From: UBA2330 sp035443185
GTDB lineage: Bacteria; Bacteroidota; Ignavibacteria; Tepidaquicellales; Tepidaquicellaceae
Direction of reading: 5' to 3'
NCBI GenBank assembly: GCA_035443185.1
Contig: DAORRV010000006.1
Span: 1 to 64,000, forward strand
DNA: 64,000 bases
Of the stretch, positions 18,159 through 27,385 are shown piece by piece; the stretch's first letter is position 1; every line of letters begins with the position of its first letter. The position numbers were made by a program, and so were the translations under genes. Under the pieces are notes generated by a model. That model worked only from the letters and a program-made list of their open reading frames with translations, did not search any database and was not told where the DNA came from.

Positions 18159-18668
18159 TTAATTTTCTGTGTCTGCTTTTTTTGCAATAATAATAGAACC
18201 AATCATTGCAGCGAGTAGTAAAATGCTTATTACTTCAAACGGCAGTACAAATCCGTTTTCCTGATAACCTAATAATCTCAATCCGATAGTCCGCATACTA
18301 CTGTCGAGAACTTTAGTAGTCATCGCAGGAAATTCATAACTTAATATAGTAGTGATACAAACTGCTGCTCCGAATAAAACAGCAATCAGAGAGAAAAATA
18401 TTTTTTTAAACTTTACCGCAGGAAGCTTATCCTGAAGATCACTGGTGAGCATAATTGAAAAAATAATTATGACTACGATTCCGCCGGCGTAAACAGTAAG
18501 CTGGACGGCTGCTAGGAAGTTGAATTCCATTGCAAAATAAAATCCGCATGTGCCGAGTAAAACAAACAAAAGATAAACTGCTGTCCTTAGTATCTTTCTG
18601 CTGGTAACAGTTAGCACTGAGAAGATCAGAATAAAAGATGCAAGTATGTAAAATACAGTTTCGCTCAT
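18159..18668 (-). CDS. nuoJ: NADH-quinone oxidoreductase subunit J
   Basis: A 169-residue five-helix membrane subunit. The pi-bulge helix region FLAAVQLTVYAGGIVVIIIF is present and is the clearest mark of NuoJ/ND6. 15 bp downstream of nuoI. No anomaly. Confidence 0.92.
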   Translation of the reverse strand: MSETVFYILASFILIFSVLTVTSRKILRTAVYLLFVLLGTCGFYFAMEFNFLAAVQLTVYAGGIVVIIIFSIMLTSDLQDKLPAVKFKKIFFSLIAVLFGAAVCITTILSYEFPAMTTKVLDSSMRTIGLRLLGYQENGFVLPFEVISILLLAAMIGSIIIAKKADTEN

Positions 18669-18683
18669 TTTAAATTAAATAGA

Positions 18684-19103
18684 TCATTTCACACCAGGCA
18701 TAATTTTAGAGCCGGGTTTATTTAAAACTTTTGTTAATTCAGATCTGTCAAAGACCGAGTGTTCAAAATTCTGAGCCATTTTGATCGCATCAGTCGGACA
18801 GGATAAAATACACAGGTTACAAAAAGTACACATTGAAAGATGATAAACGAATGTATCAATTATTTTTGTTGACTTACCTGTTTCAGGATCGATTTCTTTG
18901 TCACTGATAATTTCTATCGAGCCGTTAGGACAGGCGAGTTCACAGGCAGAGCACCCGGTACATTTATGCAGATTATTTTCATCATGTATTAAAACCACTT
19001 CACCTCTGAAGCGGTCAAACATTTTCAGAGTATCTTTATTCTCAGGATACTGCTGAGTGATAATTTCCTTTGGATGTATAAAATAATGTCCGGTAACTTT
19101 CAT
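18684..19103 (-). CDS. nuoI: NADH-quinone oxidoreductase subunit I (start uncertain)
   Basis: Two-4Fe-4S ferredoxin-like subunit (clusters N6a/N6b) linking the hydrophilic arm to NuoB. Cys48/51/54/58 (CTGCSACELACP) and Cys92/95/98/102 (CTFCNLCILSCP) are complete. The first ATG is at 19103, but the frame upstream, back to about 19160, reads LKNYISDIYHGVKSLVIG, which matches the usual NuoI N terminus. The only start-like codon there is CTG at 19163-19161 (ATA precedes it), and an in-frame TAA lies further up. Either translation begins at a rare codon or a base near 19164 is wrong. An N-gap sits just upstream. Confidence 0.88.
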   Translation of the reverse strand: MKVTGHYFIHPKEIITQQYPENKDTLKMFDRFRGEVVLIHDENNLHKCTGCSACELACPNGSIEIISDKEIDPETGKSTKIIDTFVYHLSMCTFCNLCILSCPTDAIKMAQNFEHSVFDRSELTKVLNKPGSKIMPGVK

Positions 19104-19170
19104 TCCAATGACAAGAGATTTTACTCCGTGATAAATATCTGATATGTAATTTTTTAGACCCAGTATAGAA

Positions 19171-19310
19171 AATTAAGAATTAAGAATTAANNNNNNNNNN
19201 NNNNNNNNNNNNNNNNNNNNNNNNNNNNNNNNNNNNNNNNNNNNNNNNNNNNNNNNNNNNNNNNNNNNNNNNNNNNNNNNNNNNNNNNNNAATTAAGAAT
19301 TAAGAATTTT
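19171..19310. other. Scaffold gap (100 N) inside an AATTAAG repeat
   Basis: N from 19191 to 19290, flanked on both sides by tandem AATTAAG units (19171-19190 and 19291-19310). The 100-N length is a placeholder, so the true distance between nuoH and nuoI is unknown. A nuoG gene is unlikely but formally possible here. Confidence 0.85.
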
Positions 19311-19318
19311 TAAAAAAA

Positions 19319-20407
19319 TCAAAAGTGCCATCCGTTCAATGCGACTAATGACATGAGTAACAGATTAATTAAATTTATTGGTAATAAATATTTCCATTCG
19401 AGTGTAAGGAGCTGATCTATTCTCAGTCTCGGGAAAGTCCATTTAAACCACATGATAAGAAATATCAGCATTGATATTTTACCAAAGAACCATACGATCG
19501 GAGGAATGAAGTCCATTACATTATTAAAGAATTCGAAATTACCGATATGCAGCGGCATCCATCCTCCGAAGAAAACAGTAGCTCCGACAGCAGCTATGAT
19601 AAAAAGATTTATATATTCGGCAAGAAAGAAGAAAGCAAATTTGATACCCGAATATTCAGTATGAAATCCCGCAGTTAGTTCAGATTCAGCTTCAGCCATA
19701 TCAAAAGGTCCCCGGTTTGACTCGGCAGTGCTTGCAATTATGAAAATAAAAAAGGCAATGACCGCAGGAATGTTTCCTTTAAAGATCCACCAGCCGTCAC
19801 GCTGACTTTCAATGATGACAGAAAGCTGAAGACTTCCTGTAAGTACAATAATTGTTAATAAAGAAAGTACAACAGATAATTCATAGCTGACGATCTGAGC
19901 ACCACTGCGCATTGCACCGATGAGAGAATATTTATTATTACTGGACCAGCCTGCAAGTAGAATACCTGTAACACCGATAGATGAAATTGCAGTAATGAAA
20001 AACAGTCCGATATCGAAATCAAGTACATGAAGACCTTTAGCAAAAGGTACAGCAGCTATTGCCATGATAGGTGCAACGATGACAATAAAAGCAGCGAGAT
20101 TAAAAAGAAATTTATCGGAATTTTTTGTGATGAGCGGTTCTTTGAAAATTAGTTTTATAATGTCGGCTATAGTCTGTGCAGTGCCCCAGAATCCCACTCT
20201 CATAGGGCCAAGACGCTGCTGAAAAAATGCGCAGACTTTTCTTTCAATATATACAAGCGATAAACCGAGAAGTGTAACAAAAGTAAGAAAGCATATTGCG
20301 ATGATCACAAATCCGGTCAGGTCTGCAACCAGCGGGGGAAAGTTTGATCTGAGCCATAGATCTACTGAGCTGACAAAACCTGTAAAATCGTATATGCTGA
20401 AATTCAT
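19319..20407 (-). CDS. nuoH: NADH-quinone oxidoreductase subunit H
   Basis: A 362-residue membrane subunit that forms the quinone-access channel with NuoB and NuoD. Typical features: YIERKVCAFFQQRLGPMRVG, ADIIKLIFKEPLIT, and the acidic loop AESNRGPFDMAEAESELTAG followed by FHTEYSGIKFAFFFLAEY. Complete. It stands between nuoD (29 bp upstream) and the repeat-flanked gap before nuoI. Confidence 0.94.
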   Translation of the reverse strand: MNFSIYDFTGFVSSVDLWLRSNFPPLVADLTGFVIIAICFLTFVTLLGLSLVYIERKVCAFFQQRLGPMRVGFWGTAQTIADIIKLIFKEPLITKNSDKFLFNLAAFIVIVAPIMAIAAVPFAKGLHVLDFDIGLFFITAISSIGVTGILLAGWSSNNKYSLIGAMRSGAQIVSYELSVVLSLLTIIVLTGSLQLSVIIESQRDGWWIFKGNIPAVIAFFIFIIASTAESNRGPFDMAEAESELTAGFHTEYSGIKFAFFFLAEYINLFIIAAVGATVFFGGWMPLHIGNFEFFNNVMDFIPPIVWFFGKISMLIFLIMWFKWTFPRLRIDQLLTLEWKYLLPINLINLLLMSLVALNGWHF

Positions 20408-20421
20408 TTAAATTAAAAGTT

Positions 20422-20445
20422 TATCTGTCTATCTGTCTATCTGTC
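20422..20445. repeat. 8-bp tandem repeat over the nuoD stop codon
   Basis: Three exact copies of TATCTGTC plus a partial fourth. The nuoD TAG stop (20437-20439) lies within it. A change in copy number would shift the frame only beyond the first copy, so at most the last residues would be affected. Confidence 0.8.
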
Positions 20446-21582
20446 TATATCCGGAATCACCAGATCAAGAGTTGACATAGTCGCAACGAGATCTGCAATT
20501 TTATTTCCTCTTGCCATTGTATCCAGTGCTGAAAGATTTGAAAATCCGGGTGACCGGAATTTCACTCTGTACGGACTTTTTTTATTATCACTTACTATAT
20601 AGACCCCAAGTTCTCCGCGGGCTGTCTCAACTCTCTGATAATATTCGCCTTCGGGTAATTTAATAACAGCTTTTGTTTTTTCTTTATATTCACCTTCGGG
20701 AATGTTGTCAATGAGCTGCTCAATGATCTTCATCGATTCCCACATCTCATCTATCCTTGCTTTGTATCTTGCAAAGCAGTCACCTTCAGTATAAATAATT
20801 TCTTTAAAATCTACTCTGTCATAAGCTGAATAGGGGAACCGCTTTCTGACATCACAAGCAAATCCTGAAGCTCTGCCTGTGGGACCAGTGACGCCAAAAG
20901 AAATTGCATCTTCTTTTGAAAGATATCCGATGCCTTTAGTTCTCTCAGTAAAAATAATATTATTCGAAAGCAGGTCGTCATATTCCGGAAGTTTTTTTCT
21001 GAAATATGTAATAAAATCTTTAGTTCTTTTTTGAAAATTCGGATGAATGTCAAACATCAAACCACCGGGTACATTATAGTTCATAGTAAGTCTTGCACCG
21101 CAGGTCTCTTCAAAAATATCAGTGATCAGTTCTCTGTCTCTGAATCCGTAAAGGAAAGTTGTGATAGCTCCGAGATCCATTCCCATTACTCCCCACCATA
21201 ATTGATGCGAAGACAATCTGTTTAGTTCGTCGATTATAGTCCTGATAACTTTTACTCTTTCGGGAACTTCCATCTGCAGACCTGCTTCGACACAAAGACA
21301 AACTGCTTCATTATTTATATGACAGGAAAGATAATCCATGCGGTCAGTCAGGTGAACGATCTGCTGATAAGAATCTTTTTCACACATCTTTTCAATCGAC
21401 CTGTGAATAAATCCAAGATGAGGTTCGACTTTTTTTAAATTTTCACCATCTAGTGTAAGAAGTAATCTCAGCACTCCGTGTGTGGATGGATGCTGCGGAC
21501 CCATATTGATAAAATATTCCTGAGTCTCGGGTTTACTTTCGTCAATAATAGTCAGATCATTTTTATAATCAGGGATTGTCAT
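20437..21582 (-). CDS. nuoD: NADH-quinone oxidoreductase subunit D
   Basis: A 381-residue 49-kDa-type subunit, related to the [NiFe]-hydrogenase large subunit, lining the quinone site. It carries MGPQHPSTHGVLRLLLTLDG, the HLGFIHRSIEKM helix and TDRMDYLSCHINNEAVC. As in all NuoD, the hydrogenase Ni-binding cysteines are not kept. It overlaps nuoC by 4 bp (ATGA), so it is translationally coupled to it. nuoC and nuoD are separate here, not fused. Confidence 0.94.
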   Translation of the reverse strand: MTIPDYKNDLTIIDESKPETQEYFINMGPQHPSTHGVLRLLLTLDGENLKKVEPHLGFIHRSIEKMCEKDSYQQIVHLTDRMDYLSCHINNEAVCLCVEAGLQMEVPERVKVIRTIIDELNRLSSHQLWWGVMGMDLGAITTFLYGFRDRELITDIFEETCGARLTMNYNVPGGLMFDIHPNFQKRTKDFITYFRKKLPEYDDLLSNNIIFTERTKGIGYLSKEDAISFGVTGPTGRASGFACDVRKRFPYSAYDRVDFKEIIYTEGDCFARYKARIDEMWESMKIIEQLIDNIPEGEYKEKTKAVIKLPEGEYYQRVETARGELGVYIVSDNKKSPYRVKFRSPGFSNLSALDTMARGNKIADLVATMSTLDLVIPDIDR

Positions 21583-22049
21583 AACTCTACTATGTTTGCT
21601 TCGTCTGTATAATCTTTTCTCAAAGGAAATCCGACCCAGTCGTCCTCCAATAAAATTCTTCTCAGATCGGGATGATTATTAAATTTTATTCCAAAGAGAT
21701 CAAAGACTTCACGCTCAAGAAATTCAGCAGTTTTCCAGATGTCACTAACAGTATCAACTGCAGGTGTTTCTTTATCTTCGATCTTTACTTTGACAACGAA
21801 AGAAAAGGTAGATTGTGAAGAAGTCATATGATAAACTGTAAAAAAATGAGTCGGGTAATCGAGTGCAGTCATACAAAACAAATAATCAAAATTTGTTTCA
21901 GGATTATTTCTTAATAAAATGGAAAGCGGGTGAAGGTCATCTGGTTTTATAATAACATTTAAAAACTGCATTTCACCTTCAGGAAATTCAGCATCAGGAA
22001 TTTTCGAAATGATCAGCTCTTTTAACTTTTCGTTAGTCATCAAATTCAT
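21579..22049 (-). CDS. nuoC: NADH-quinone oxidoreductase subunit C
   Basis: A 156-residue 30-kDa-type subunit of the hydrophilic connecting arm. The C-terminal signature WKTAEFLEREVFDLFGIKF, then NHPDLRRILLEDDWVGFPLR, is textbook. Contact partner of NuoD. It follows nuoB by 3 bp and overlaps nuoD by 4 bp. Confidence 0.93.
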   Translation of the reverse strand: MNLMTNEKLKELIISKIPDAEFPEGEMQFLNVIIKPDDLHPLSILLRNNPETNFDYLFCMTALDYPTHFFTVYHMTSSQSTFSFVVKVKIEDKETPAVDTVSDIWKTAEFLEREVFDLFGIKFNNHPDLRRILLEDDWVGFPLRKDYTDEANIVEL

Positions 22050-22052
22050 ATT

Positions 22053-22616
22053 TTAATCCTGATAATCTTTAGTTGGATCTTTTTTAATTGTTACAGATTC
22101 CTTTTTTATTTTTTTCTGCAGTTCCATAATTCCATAAAGTAATGCTTCAGGTCTCGGCGGACATCCGGGTACGTAAACATCTACAGGAATAATATGATCA
22201 GCTCCTTTTACAACTGAATATGAATTGTAATAGAAAGGACCGCCGGAAATTGCACAGGCACCCATTGCAATAACATATTTAGGATCAGCCATCTGATCAT
22301 AAAGTCTTTTTAAAACCGGAGCCATTTTATTTACTATAGTACCGGCAATTATAATAAGGTCAGCTTGTCTTGGAGTAGCTCTTGCCACTTCAGTTCCAAA
22401 TCTCGACCAGTCATGTCTTGAAGCACCTGTTGCCATCATTTCAATTGCGCAGCAGCTTGTTCCGAATACAAGAGGCCACAAAGAATTTGCGCGTGACCAG
22501 TTTATAATTCCGTCAATAGTAGTTACTACAATGTTGCCTCCCTGAGTTGGTGTAAGCGAACCCGGGAAATCTTTTAAAACAATATTCTCAATATTATTAT
22601 TTTTCTCTAATCCCAT
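22053..22616 (-). CDS. nuoB: NADH-quinone oxidoreductase subunit B
   Basis: A 187-residue subunit carrying cluster N2, which passes electrons to quinone. Ligands Cys55-Cys56 (GTSCCAIEMMA), Cys121 (GACAISGG) and Cys152 (VPGCPPRPE) are present. A longer frame reaches 22727, but its extra 37 residues overlap nuoA in another frame and look like its shadow; the Met at 22616 (MGLEKNN) leaves a natural 10-bp overlap with the end of nuoA. Confidence 0.94.
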   Translation of the reverse strand: MGLEKNNNIENIVLKDFPGSLTPTQGGNIVVTTIDGIINWSRANSLWPLVFGTSCCAIEMMATGASRHDWSRFGTEVARATPRQADLIIIAGTIVNKMAPVLKRLYDQMADPKYVIAMGACAISGGPFYYNSYSVVKGADHIIPVDVYVPGCPPRPEALLYGIMELQKKIKKESVTIKKDPTKDYQD

Positions 22617-22957
22617 TTCAAAGCATTTTTTTTGTAAGCATAAAATAGACCTAAAATAACAATTGATAAAAATATCAGAATTTCGATAAAAGCAACCATG
22701 CCCAGTTCTTTCATGACTACAGCCCATGGTACCATGAAAATTGTTTCTACATCAAAGATGAGAAATAAAATTGCAAATAGATAATAACCGACTTTGAATT
22801 GAATTTTAGAAGTGCCCGTAGTTTCAATACCGCATTCATAAGTTTCTTCTTTAACTGAATTTTTAGAGGACGGCGCAATGATATGAGAAATTATCATTCC
22901 GCTGCCCACCATTACTATTCCGACAATAAAAAATAAGATCAGTATTTCATTACTCAT
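22607..22957 (-). CDS. nuoA: NADH-quinone oxidoreductase subunit A
   Basis: A 116-residue three-helix membrane subunit; first gene of the nuo operon. Family marks: EETYECGIETTGTSKIQF, the FKVGYYLFAILFLIFDVETI loop-helix and the acidic FDVETIFMVPWA. The promoter must lie in the 500-bp region to the right, shared with the divergent T9SS cargo gene. Confidence 0.94.
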   Translation of the reverse strand: MSNEILILFFIVGIVMVGSGMIISHIIAPSSKNSVKEETYECGIETTGTSKIQFKVGYYLFAILFLIFDVETIFMVPWAVVMKELGMVAFIEILIFLSIVILGLFYAYKKNALKWD

Positions 22958-23457
22958 GATTTAAGTACATTTTATTTCCGATTGCGTTTTAAAAGATTGA
23001 TTTGTCAAAATATGAATATGGTGTAGAATTGTAAAGTTAAATATTTATTAATTCTTAAAAATTTAACACATATAGTTTTCTCAATAAAATTACTAAGTAG
23101 GTTCACTCATTGAATTTTAAAAAGAAAATCTCTAAGTTTGTATTAAATTAAGAAACAATATTTGATCCCCATTCTTAACTTTTGATAATTTCAAAATATT
23201 ATAGAAGTATTCTTATTTAAGTTAGAATTTTTATAAAATTAAAAAACTTTTGTTAAATTAAATTTAATTACAGATTTTTTATAAATTATTTTAATTTTGT
23301 AAATTATTTAGTTTTAAAATATCTAAATTAAATATATTTTTTTAATAAATGTTGATTTTAAAAAAATTCAAAAAGAGTTTTAAATTTCCAACTCAAAAGA
23401 TACAGTAACATATCCAAAAATAAACACTAACTATTAATTTAACCGAAAGGAAAAAAA
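22958..23457. other. Divergent intergenic region between nuoA and a T9SS cargo gene
   Basis: 500 bp of very AT-rich sequence without ORFs. It should hold both divergent promoters. TAATTTTG at 23292-23299 fits the Bacteroidota -7 consensus (TAnnTTTG) on the plus strand, but I see no TTG at the right distance, so no promoter is called. Confidence 0.4.
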
Positions 23458-25146
23458 ATGAGTAAATTTACAAAAGTAATATTTGCTTTAATGTTTGCAG
23501 TAATGCTTTTTCCGTATGAATACGCAATGTCCCAGTTTCAGACTGGTGATGTATTCGTAGCTGTAGGAAACGGTCAGGTGCAATGGAGACAACCTAATGG
23601 AACCTTAGTTCAGACATTGAATACAGGTCAGGGTGGCTTTACAACGGGAATGGCAATTGATTCAGCCAGTAAGCTTTATGTTACAAATTTTTCTGTGAGT
23701 ACAGTATCAGTATTTGATAAATTTGGAGTACTTCAGGGGAATTTCGGATCAGGATATCAAACACCAGAATCAATCGTTTTTGACAATCAATACAATGTTT
23801 ATGTAGGTAATCTAAGTAATGGTATCAGGAAATTTGATTATAATGGAAATTTCATAGCTACAGTCGGTCCAAATACGGATTTTCATGATCTGAACTCAGA
23901 CCAATGTACAGGTTATATTACTCATGAAGGAAGTATAATTGACAGACATAACTATTGTACAAACACTTCCATGGGTCAGTTTGCAACAGGACTTGGAGGA
24001 AGTGCATTTGCTTTAAGGATCAGACAAAATGGAGAAGTTTTGGTTGGAAATGGTGTAAACATTTTAAGATTAAATGCTGCAGGAGCAATCATACAAACTT
24101 ATGATGTAGCAGGTGAGAATGCGTGGTTTGCTTTGAATCTGGATCCGGACGGAATGTCATTCTGGAGTGCTGATTTTAGTACTGCAAATGTTTACAGAAT
24201 TGATATTGCTACCGGAAATGTGATTACTACTTTTAATACCGGAACCGGTGGAAATACAGTATTCGGACTTACTGTAAATGGCGAGATCACAGCAGCTACA
24301 GTACTGAATATTGAAGTAGCACCAACAAATTCAACCAAGTATATCAATAATCAGCATTGTGTGACAGCTACTGTTACAGATCAGAATGCAGTACCTCAGG
24401 AAAATGTAAATGTGGTTTTTGTAGTCGGTGGAGTAAATGCACCACAGAACTTTGCAGGTAATACAAATGCACTTGGTCAGATTGAATTCTGTTATATGGG
24501 AACAAACATAGGAAGAGATACAATCTTTGCAACAATTGGAACATCAGGAAGATCAGATACAGCTTATGTACTCTGGGAAGATCCACTTCCAGTTGAGCTG
24601 TCCTCATTTACTTCTTCAGTTTCTTCAAACGATGTAAAACTGAACTGGTCAACTTCTGAAGAGATCAATAATTCAGGATTTGATATTGAGAGATCATCAA
24701 ACGGAACATGGACAAAGGTTGGAAATGTAAACGGTAATGGCTCAACAAATGAAATAAAGAATTATTCATATACAGATAAAAATGTAAGTTCTGGAACATA
24801 TAATTACAGATTAAAACAAATTGATTATAATGGCTCTTTTGAATATTATAATCTGAGCAATGAAGTTATAGTTGGTGTTCCGGATAAATTCTCAATTTCA
24901 CAAAATTATCCGAATCCTTTCAATCCATCAACAAAGATCGACTTCCAGTTACCAACTGATGGAAATGTAAAATTATCAGTATTTGATAATAGCGGAAAAC
25001 AGGTTGAAGTATTGTCAGACGGATTCAAATCAGCTGGATACTATTCAATTAATTTCAATGCAACAAATCTGTCAAGCGGAATTTATTTCTATAAGATAGA
25101 ATTCAACGGCATCAGCAAAGTAATGAAGATGTCTTTATTGAAGTAA
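23458..25146 (+). CDS. Exported beta-propeller protein with T9SS sorting domain
   Basis: A 562-residue secreted protein. Signal peptide to about residue 26 (MSKFTKVIFALMFAVMLF...AMSQ). Residues about 28-275 form NHL/SMP-30-like propeller repeats (AIDSASKLYVTN, VFDNQYNVYVGN, NLDPDGMSFWSADF). About 285-375 is an Ig-like (Big_1-type) domain, followed by a PVELSSF linker plus fibronectin-like segment. The last 80 residues are a type A sorting domain (NYPNPFNPSTKI, then SSGIYFYKIEFNG). It should cross the outer membrane by type IX secretion. AAAGGAAA lies 6-13 nt before the ATG. The 3' end is identical over 77 bp to the next gene. Confidence 0.85.
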   Translation: MSKFTKVIFALMFAVMLFPYEYAMSQFQTGDVFVAVGNGQVQWRQPNGTLVQTLNTGQGGFTTGMAIDSASKLYVTNFSVSTVSVFDKFGVLQGNFGSGYQTPESIVFDNQYNVYVGNLSNGIRKFDYNGNFIATVGPNTDFHDLNSDQCTGYITHEGSIIDRHNYCTNTSMGQFATGLGGSAFALRIRQNGEVLVGNGVNILRLNAAGAIIQTYDVAGENAWFALNLDPDGMSFWSADFSTANVYRIDIATGNVITTFNTGTGGNTVFGLTVNGEITAATVLNIEVAPTNSTKYINNQHCVTATVTDQNAVPQENVNVVFVVGGVNAPQNFAGNTNALGQIEFCYMGTNIGRDTIFATIGTSGRSDTAYVLWEDPLPVELSSFTSSVSSNDVKLNWSTSEEINNSGFDIERSSNGTWTKVGNVNGNGSTNEIKNYSYTDKNVSSGTYNYRLKQIDYNGSFEYYNLSNEVIVGVPDKFSISQNYPNPFNPSTKIDFQLPTDGNVKLSVFDNSGKQVEVLSDGFKSAGYYSINFNATNLSSGIYFYKIEFNGISKVMKMSLLK

Positions 25147-25148
25147 AA
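25072..25148 (+). repeat. 77-bp exact repeat, copy 1 (3' end of cargo gene)
   Basis: Identical to 27311-27387, covering the last 24 codons, the stop and 2-3 bases beyond. Upstream of it the two paralogous genes differ at many third positions. Confidence 0.85.
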
Positions 25149-25166
25149 TTATTTTAAAATAATAAC

Positions 25167-25195
25167 ATAAAGCCGGATAATATGTCCGGCTTTAT
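25167..25195 (+). terminator. Terminator hairpin after the propeller cargo gene
   Basis: Perfect 11-bp stem ATAAAGCCGGA / TCCGGCTTTAT with a 7-nt loop. The arm ends in CTTTATTTG, giving a short U-rich tail. Confidence 0.7.
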
Positions 25196-25258
25196 TTGAT
25201 TTAAAGATCTAAAAATGATTTTAGAAATTAATTAATTAATATAACTGAAAGGAAATAT

Positions 25259-27385
25259 ATGAAATCGAAAAGTTACATTCTCAAGTTAATCATATTAATC
25301 GTGATGTTTGCTTTTGTTAATAACAATTCTTCAAAAGCAGCTTTAGACAGTAAGGGTACAGATTTCTGGCTGATGTTTAACGGAAATGTCTCAGCTCCAA
25401 CAATTACCTTATTCATTACTTCAAATATAAATACTTCAGGAAATGTCAGTATTCCAGGACTTGCTTTTTCGGTGCCATTTAATGTTACAGCTAATGTAGT
25501 TACTTCTGTAGTTCTTCCCAGCAGTGTAGCAACGCATACAAGTAATGTTGTAGATAATAAAGGAATACATGTCACATCACTGGATGAAGTAACGGTCTAT
25601 GGATTGAATTATGCACCATTTACAACAGACGCATATCTTGGACTACCGACTGATATTCTCGGGACGGATTACACTGTTCTGTCATATAAGAATACGAGTG
25701 GTAATGGTGTACAATTTGGAGTTGTCGGAACAGTTAACGCGACAACAGTTACAATTACACCTTCAGTAACAACAGGTCCGAGAATTGCAGGTATACCATA
25801 TAATATCATTCTTAATCAGGGAGATACATATGAATTAACAAACTCATCTGGTACTAGCGATCTTTCTGGTACAACAATCACATCAAATCAACCGATTGGA
25901 GTTATGGGTTCTAACAGATGTGCTAATATACCCGGAGGTTTTGCATTCTGTGATCACATTTGTGAAATGATCCCTCCGAATTCAACCTTTGGACAAAATT
26001 TTGTTACAGTTCCACTGGCTTCGAGAACAAACGGAGATACCTGGAGAATACTTGCTTCTCAAAATTCCACAGTAGTAAATATTAACGGAGTTGCCCAGCC
26101 GGCAATTAATGCCGGACAATTTATTGAAACTGTATTGACAGGACAATCAACAATTAATTCGGATAAACCTATACTTGTTGCTCAATATTCAAACGGATCT
26201 TCATTCTCAGGAAATCCTGGTGACCCGTTCATGATGATAATTCCTTCATACGAACAATATCTTGCAAACTATACACTTTCAACAGTAACTGGTTATGTGG
26301 CTCATTATATTAACGTAGTTGCTCCTAATGCAATAGTCGGATCACTTACACTTGATGGTGCACCTGTACCTGTTATAGAATTTACACCTATCGGAGTGAC
26401 AGGATTTTCCGGTGCTCAAATAGCTGTAACTCCCGGCTCACATACACTTGACGGTAGTTTACCTTTCGGAGCATTTCAATACGGTTTTAATACTGATGAC
26501 TCTTACGGTTATCCAGGCGGACTTAATTTAGCTCCTATAGCAACAGTATCGAGTCTGGATGTAACTCCAGAAACTTCAACACGATTTATAAATACACAAC
26601 ATTGTGTTGACGGACTTGTTCTGGATCAAAACAATGCCCCTGTAGTCGGTGTAAGGGTTGATTATCTGGTTAGTGGAGTTAACCCCGGAGCAGGATTTGC
26701 ATTTACAAATGGAAGCGGAATAGCTCAGTATTGTTATACAGGAATTAATATAGGAAAGGATACCATAATCGGATCTACCGGTAATCTTGTTGATACAGTT
26801 TTAGTTACATGGGATGATCCATTACCTGTTGAGTTAAATTCGTTTGTGTCAATGGTTTCAGAAAAGAATGTAACTCTTACATGGACTACTTCATCTGAAA
26901 TAAATAATTCCGGATTTGATATTGAGCGTTCATCATTAAATTTAGAATGGGCAAAAGTTGGTTCAGTAAATGGAAACGGAACAACATTAGAAACAAAAAA
27001 TTATATTTTTACAGACAAGAATTTAAACAGCGGAGTTTATAATTACAGATTGAAACAAATTGATTATAATGGAAACTTTGAATATTACAATCTGGAAAAT
27101 GAAGTGATTATAGGTTTGCCAAATAATTTCACATTATTACAAAATTATCCAAATCCATTCAATCCTTCAACCAAGATTGAATTCAATATTCCGGCTGACG
27201 GAAATGTAAAACTTTCAGTTTATGATATAAACGGTAAGTTGGTTTCAGTTCTTACAGACGGAAATAAAACTGCTGGATATTACACAGTAGATTTCAATGG
27301 TTCTGGTCTTTCAAGCGGAATTTATTTCTATAAGATAGAATTCAACGGCATCAGCAAAGTAATGAAGATGTCTTTATTGAAGTAA
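25259..27385 (+). CDS. IgGFc-binding-domain protein with T9SS sorting domain
   Basis: A 708-residue secreted protein. Signal peptide to about residue 28. Residues about 30-430 match the IgGFc-binding-protein N-terminal domain (SKGTDFWLMFNGN at the start, then SNQPIGVMGSNRCANIP and CDHICEMIPP), a domain of adhesive surface proteins. An Ig-like domain (about 445-530), a PVELNSF linker with a fibronectin-like part and a type A sorting domain (NYPNPFNPSTKI) follow. The second half is paralogous to the gene before it, 112 bp upstream. AAAGGAAA precedes the ATG. Likely a cell-surface or released adhesin; target unknown. Confidence 0.83.
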   Translation: MKSKSYILKLIILIVMFAFVNNNSSKAALDSKGTDFWLMFNGNVSAPTITLFITSNINTSGNVSIPGLAFSVPFNVTANVVTSVVLPSSVATHTSNVVDNKGIHVTSLDEVTVYGLNYAPFTTDAYLGLPTDILGTDYTVLSYKNTSGNGVQFGVVGTVNATTVTITPSVTTGPRIAGIPYNIILNQGDTYELTNSSGTSDLSGTTITSNQPIGVMGSNRCANIPGGFAFCDHICEMIPPNSTFGQNFVTVPLASRTNGDTWRILASQNSTVVNINGVAQPAINAGQFIETVLTGQSTINSDKPILVAQYSNGSSFSGNPGDPFMMIIPSYEQYLANYTLSTVTGYVAHYINVVAPNAIVGSLTLDGAPVPVIEFTPIGVTGFSGAQIAVTPGSHTLDGSLPFGAFQYGFNTDDSYGYPGGLNLAPIATVSSLDVTPETSTRFINTQHCVDGLVLDQNNAPVVGVRVDYLVSGVNPGAGFAFTNGSGIAQYCYTGINIGKDTIIGSTGNLVDTVLVTWDDPLPVELNSFVSMVSEKNVTLTWTTSSEINNSGFDIERSSLNLEWAKVGSVNGNGTTLETKNYIFTDKNLNSGVYNYRLKQIDYNGNFEYYNLENEVIIGLPNNFTLLQNYPNPFNPSTKIEFNIPADGNVKLSVYDINGKLVSVLTDGNKTAGYYTVDFNGSGLSSGIYFYKIEFNGISKVMKMSLLK

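Noticed and set aside
22617..22727. N-terminal extension of nuoB (224-residue version)
   Set aside because: The added residues are a frame-shifted reading of nuoA and do not match NuoB; the Met at 22616 is the family start.
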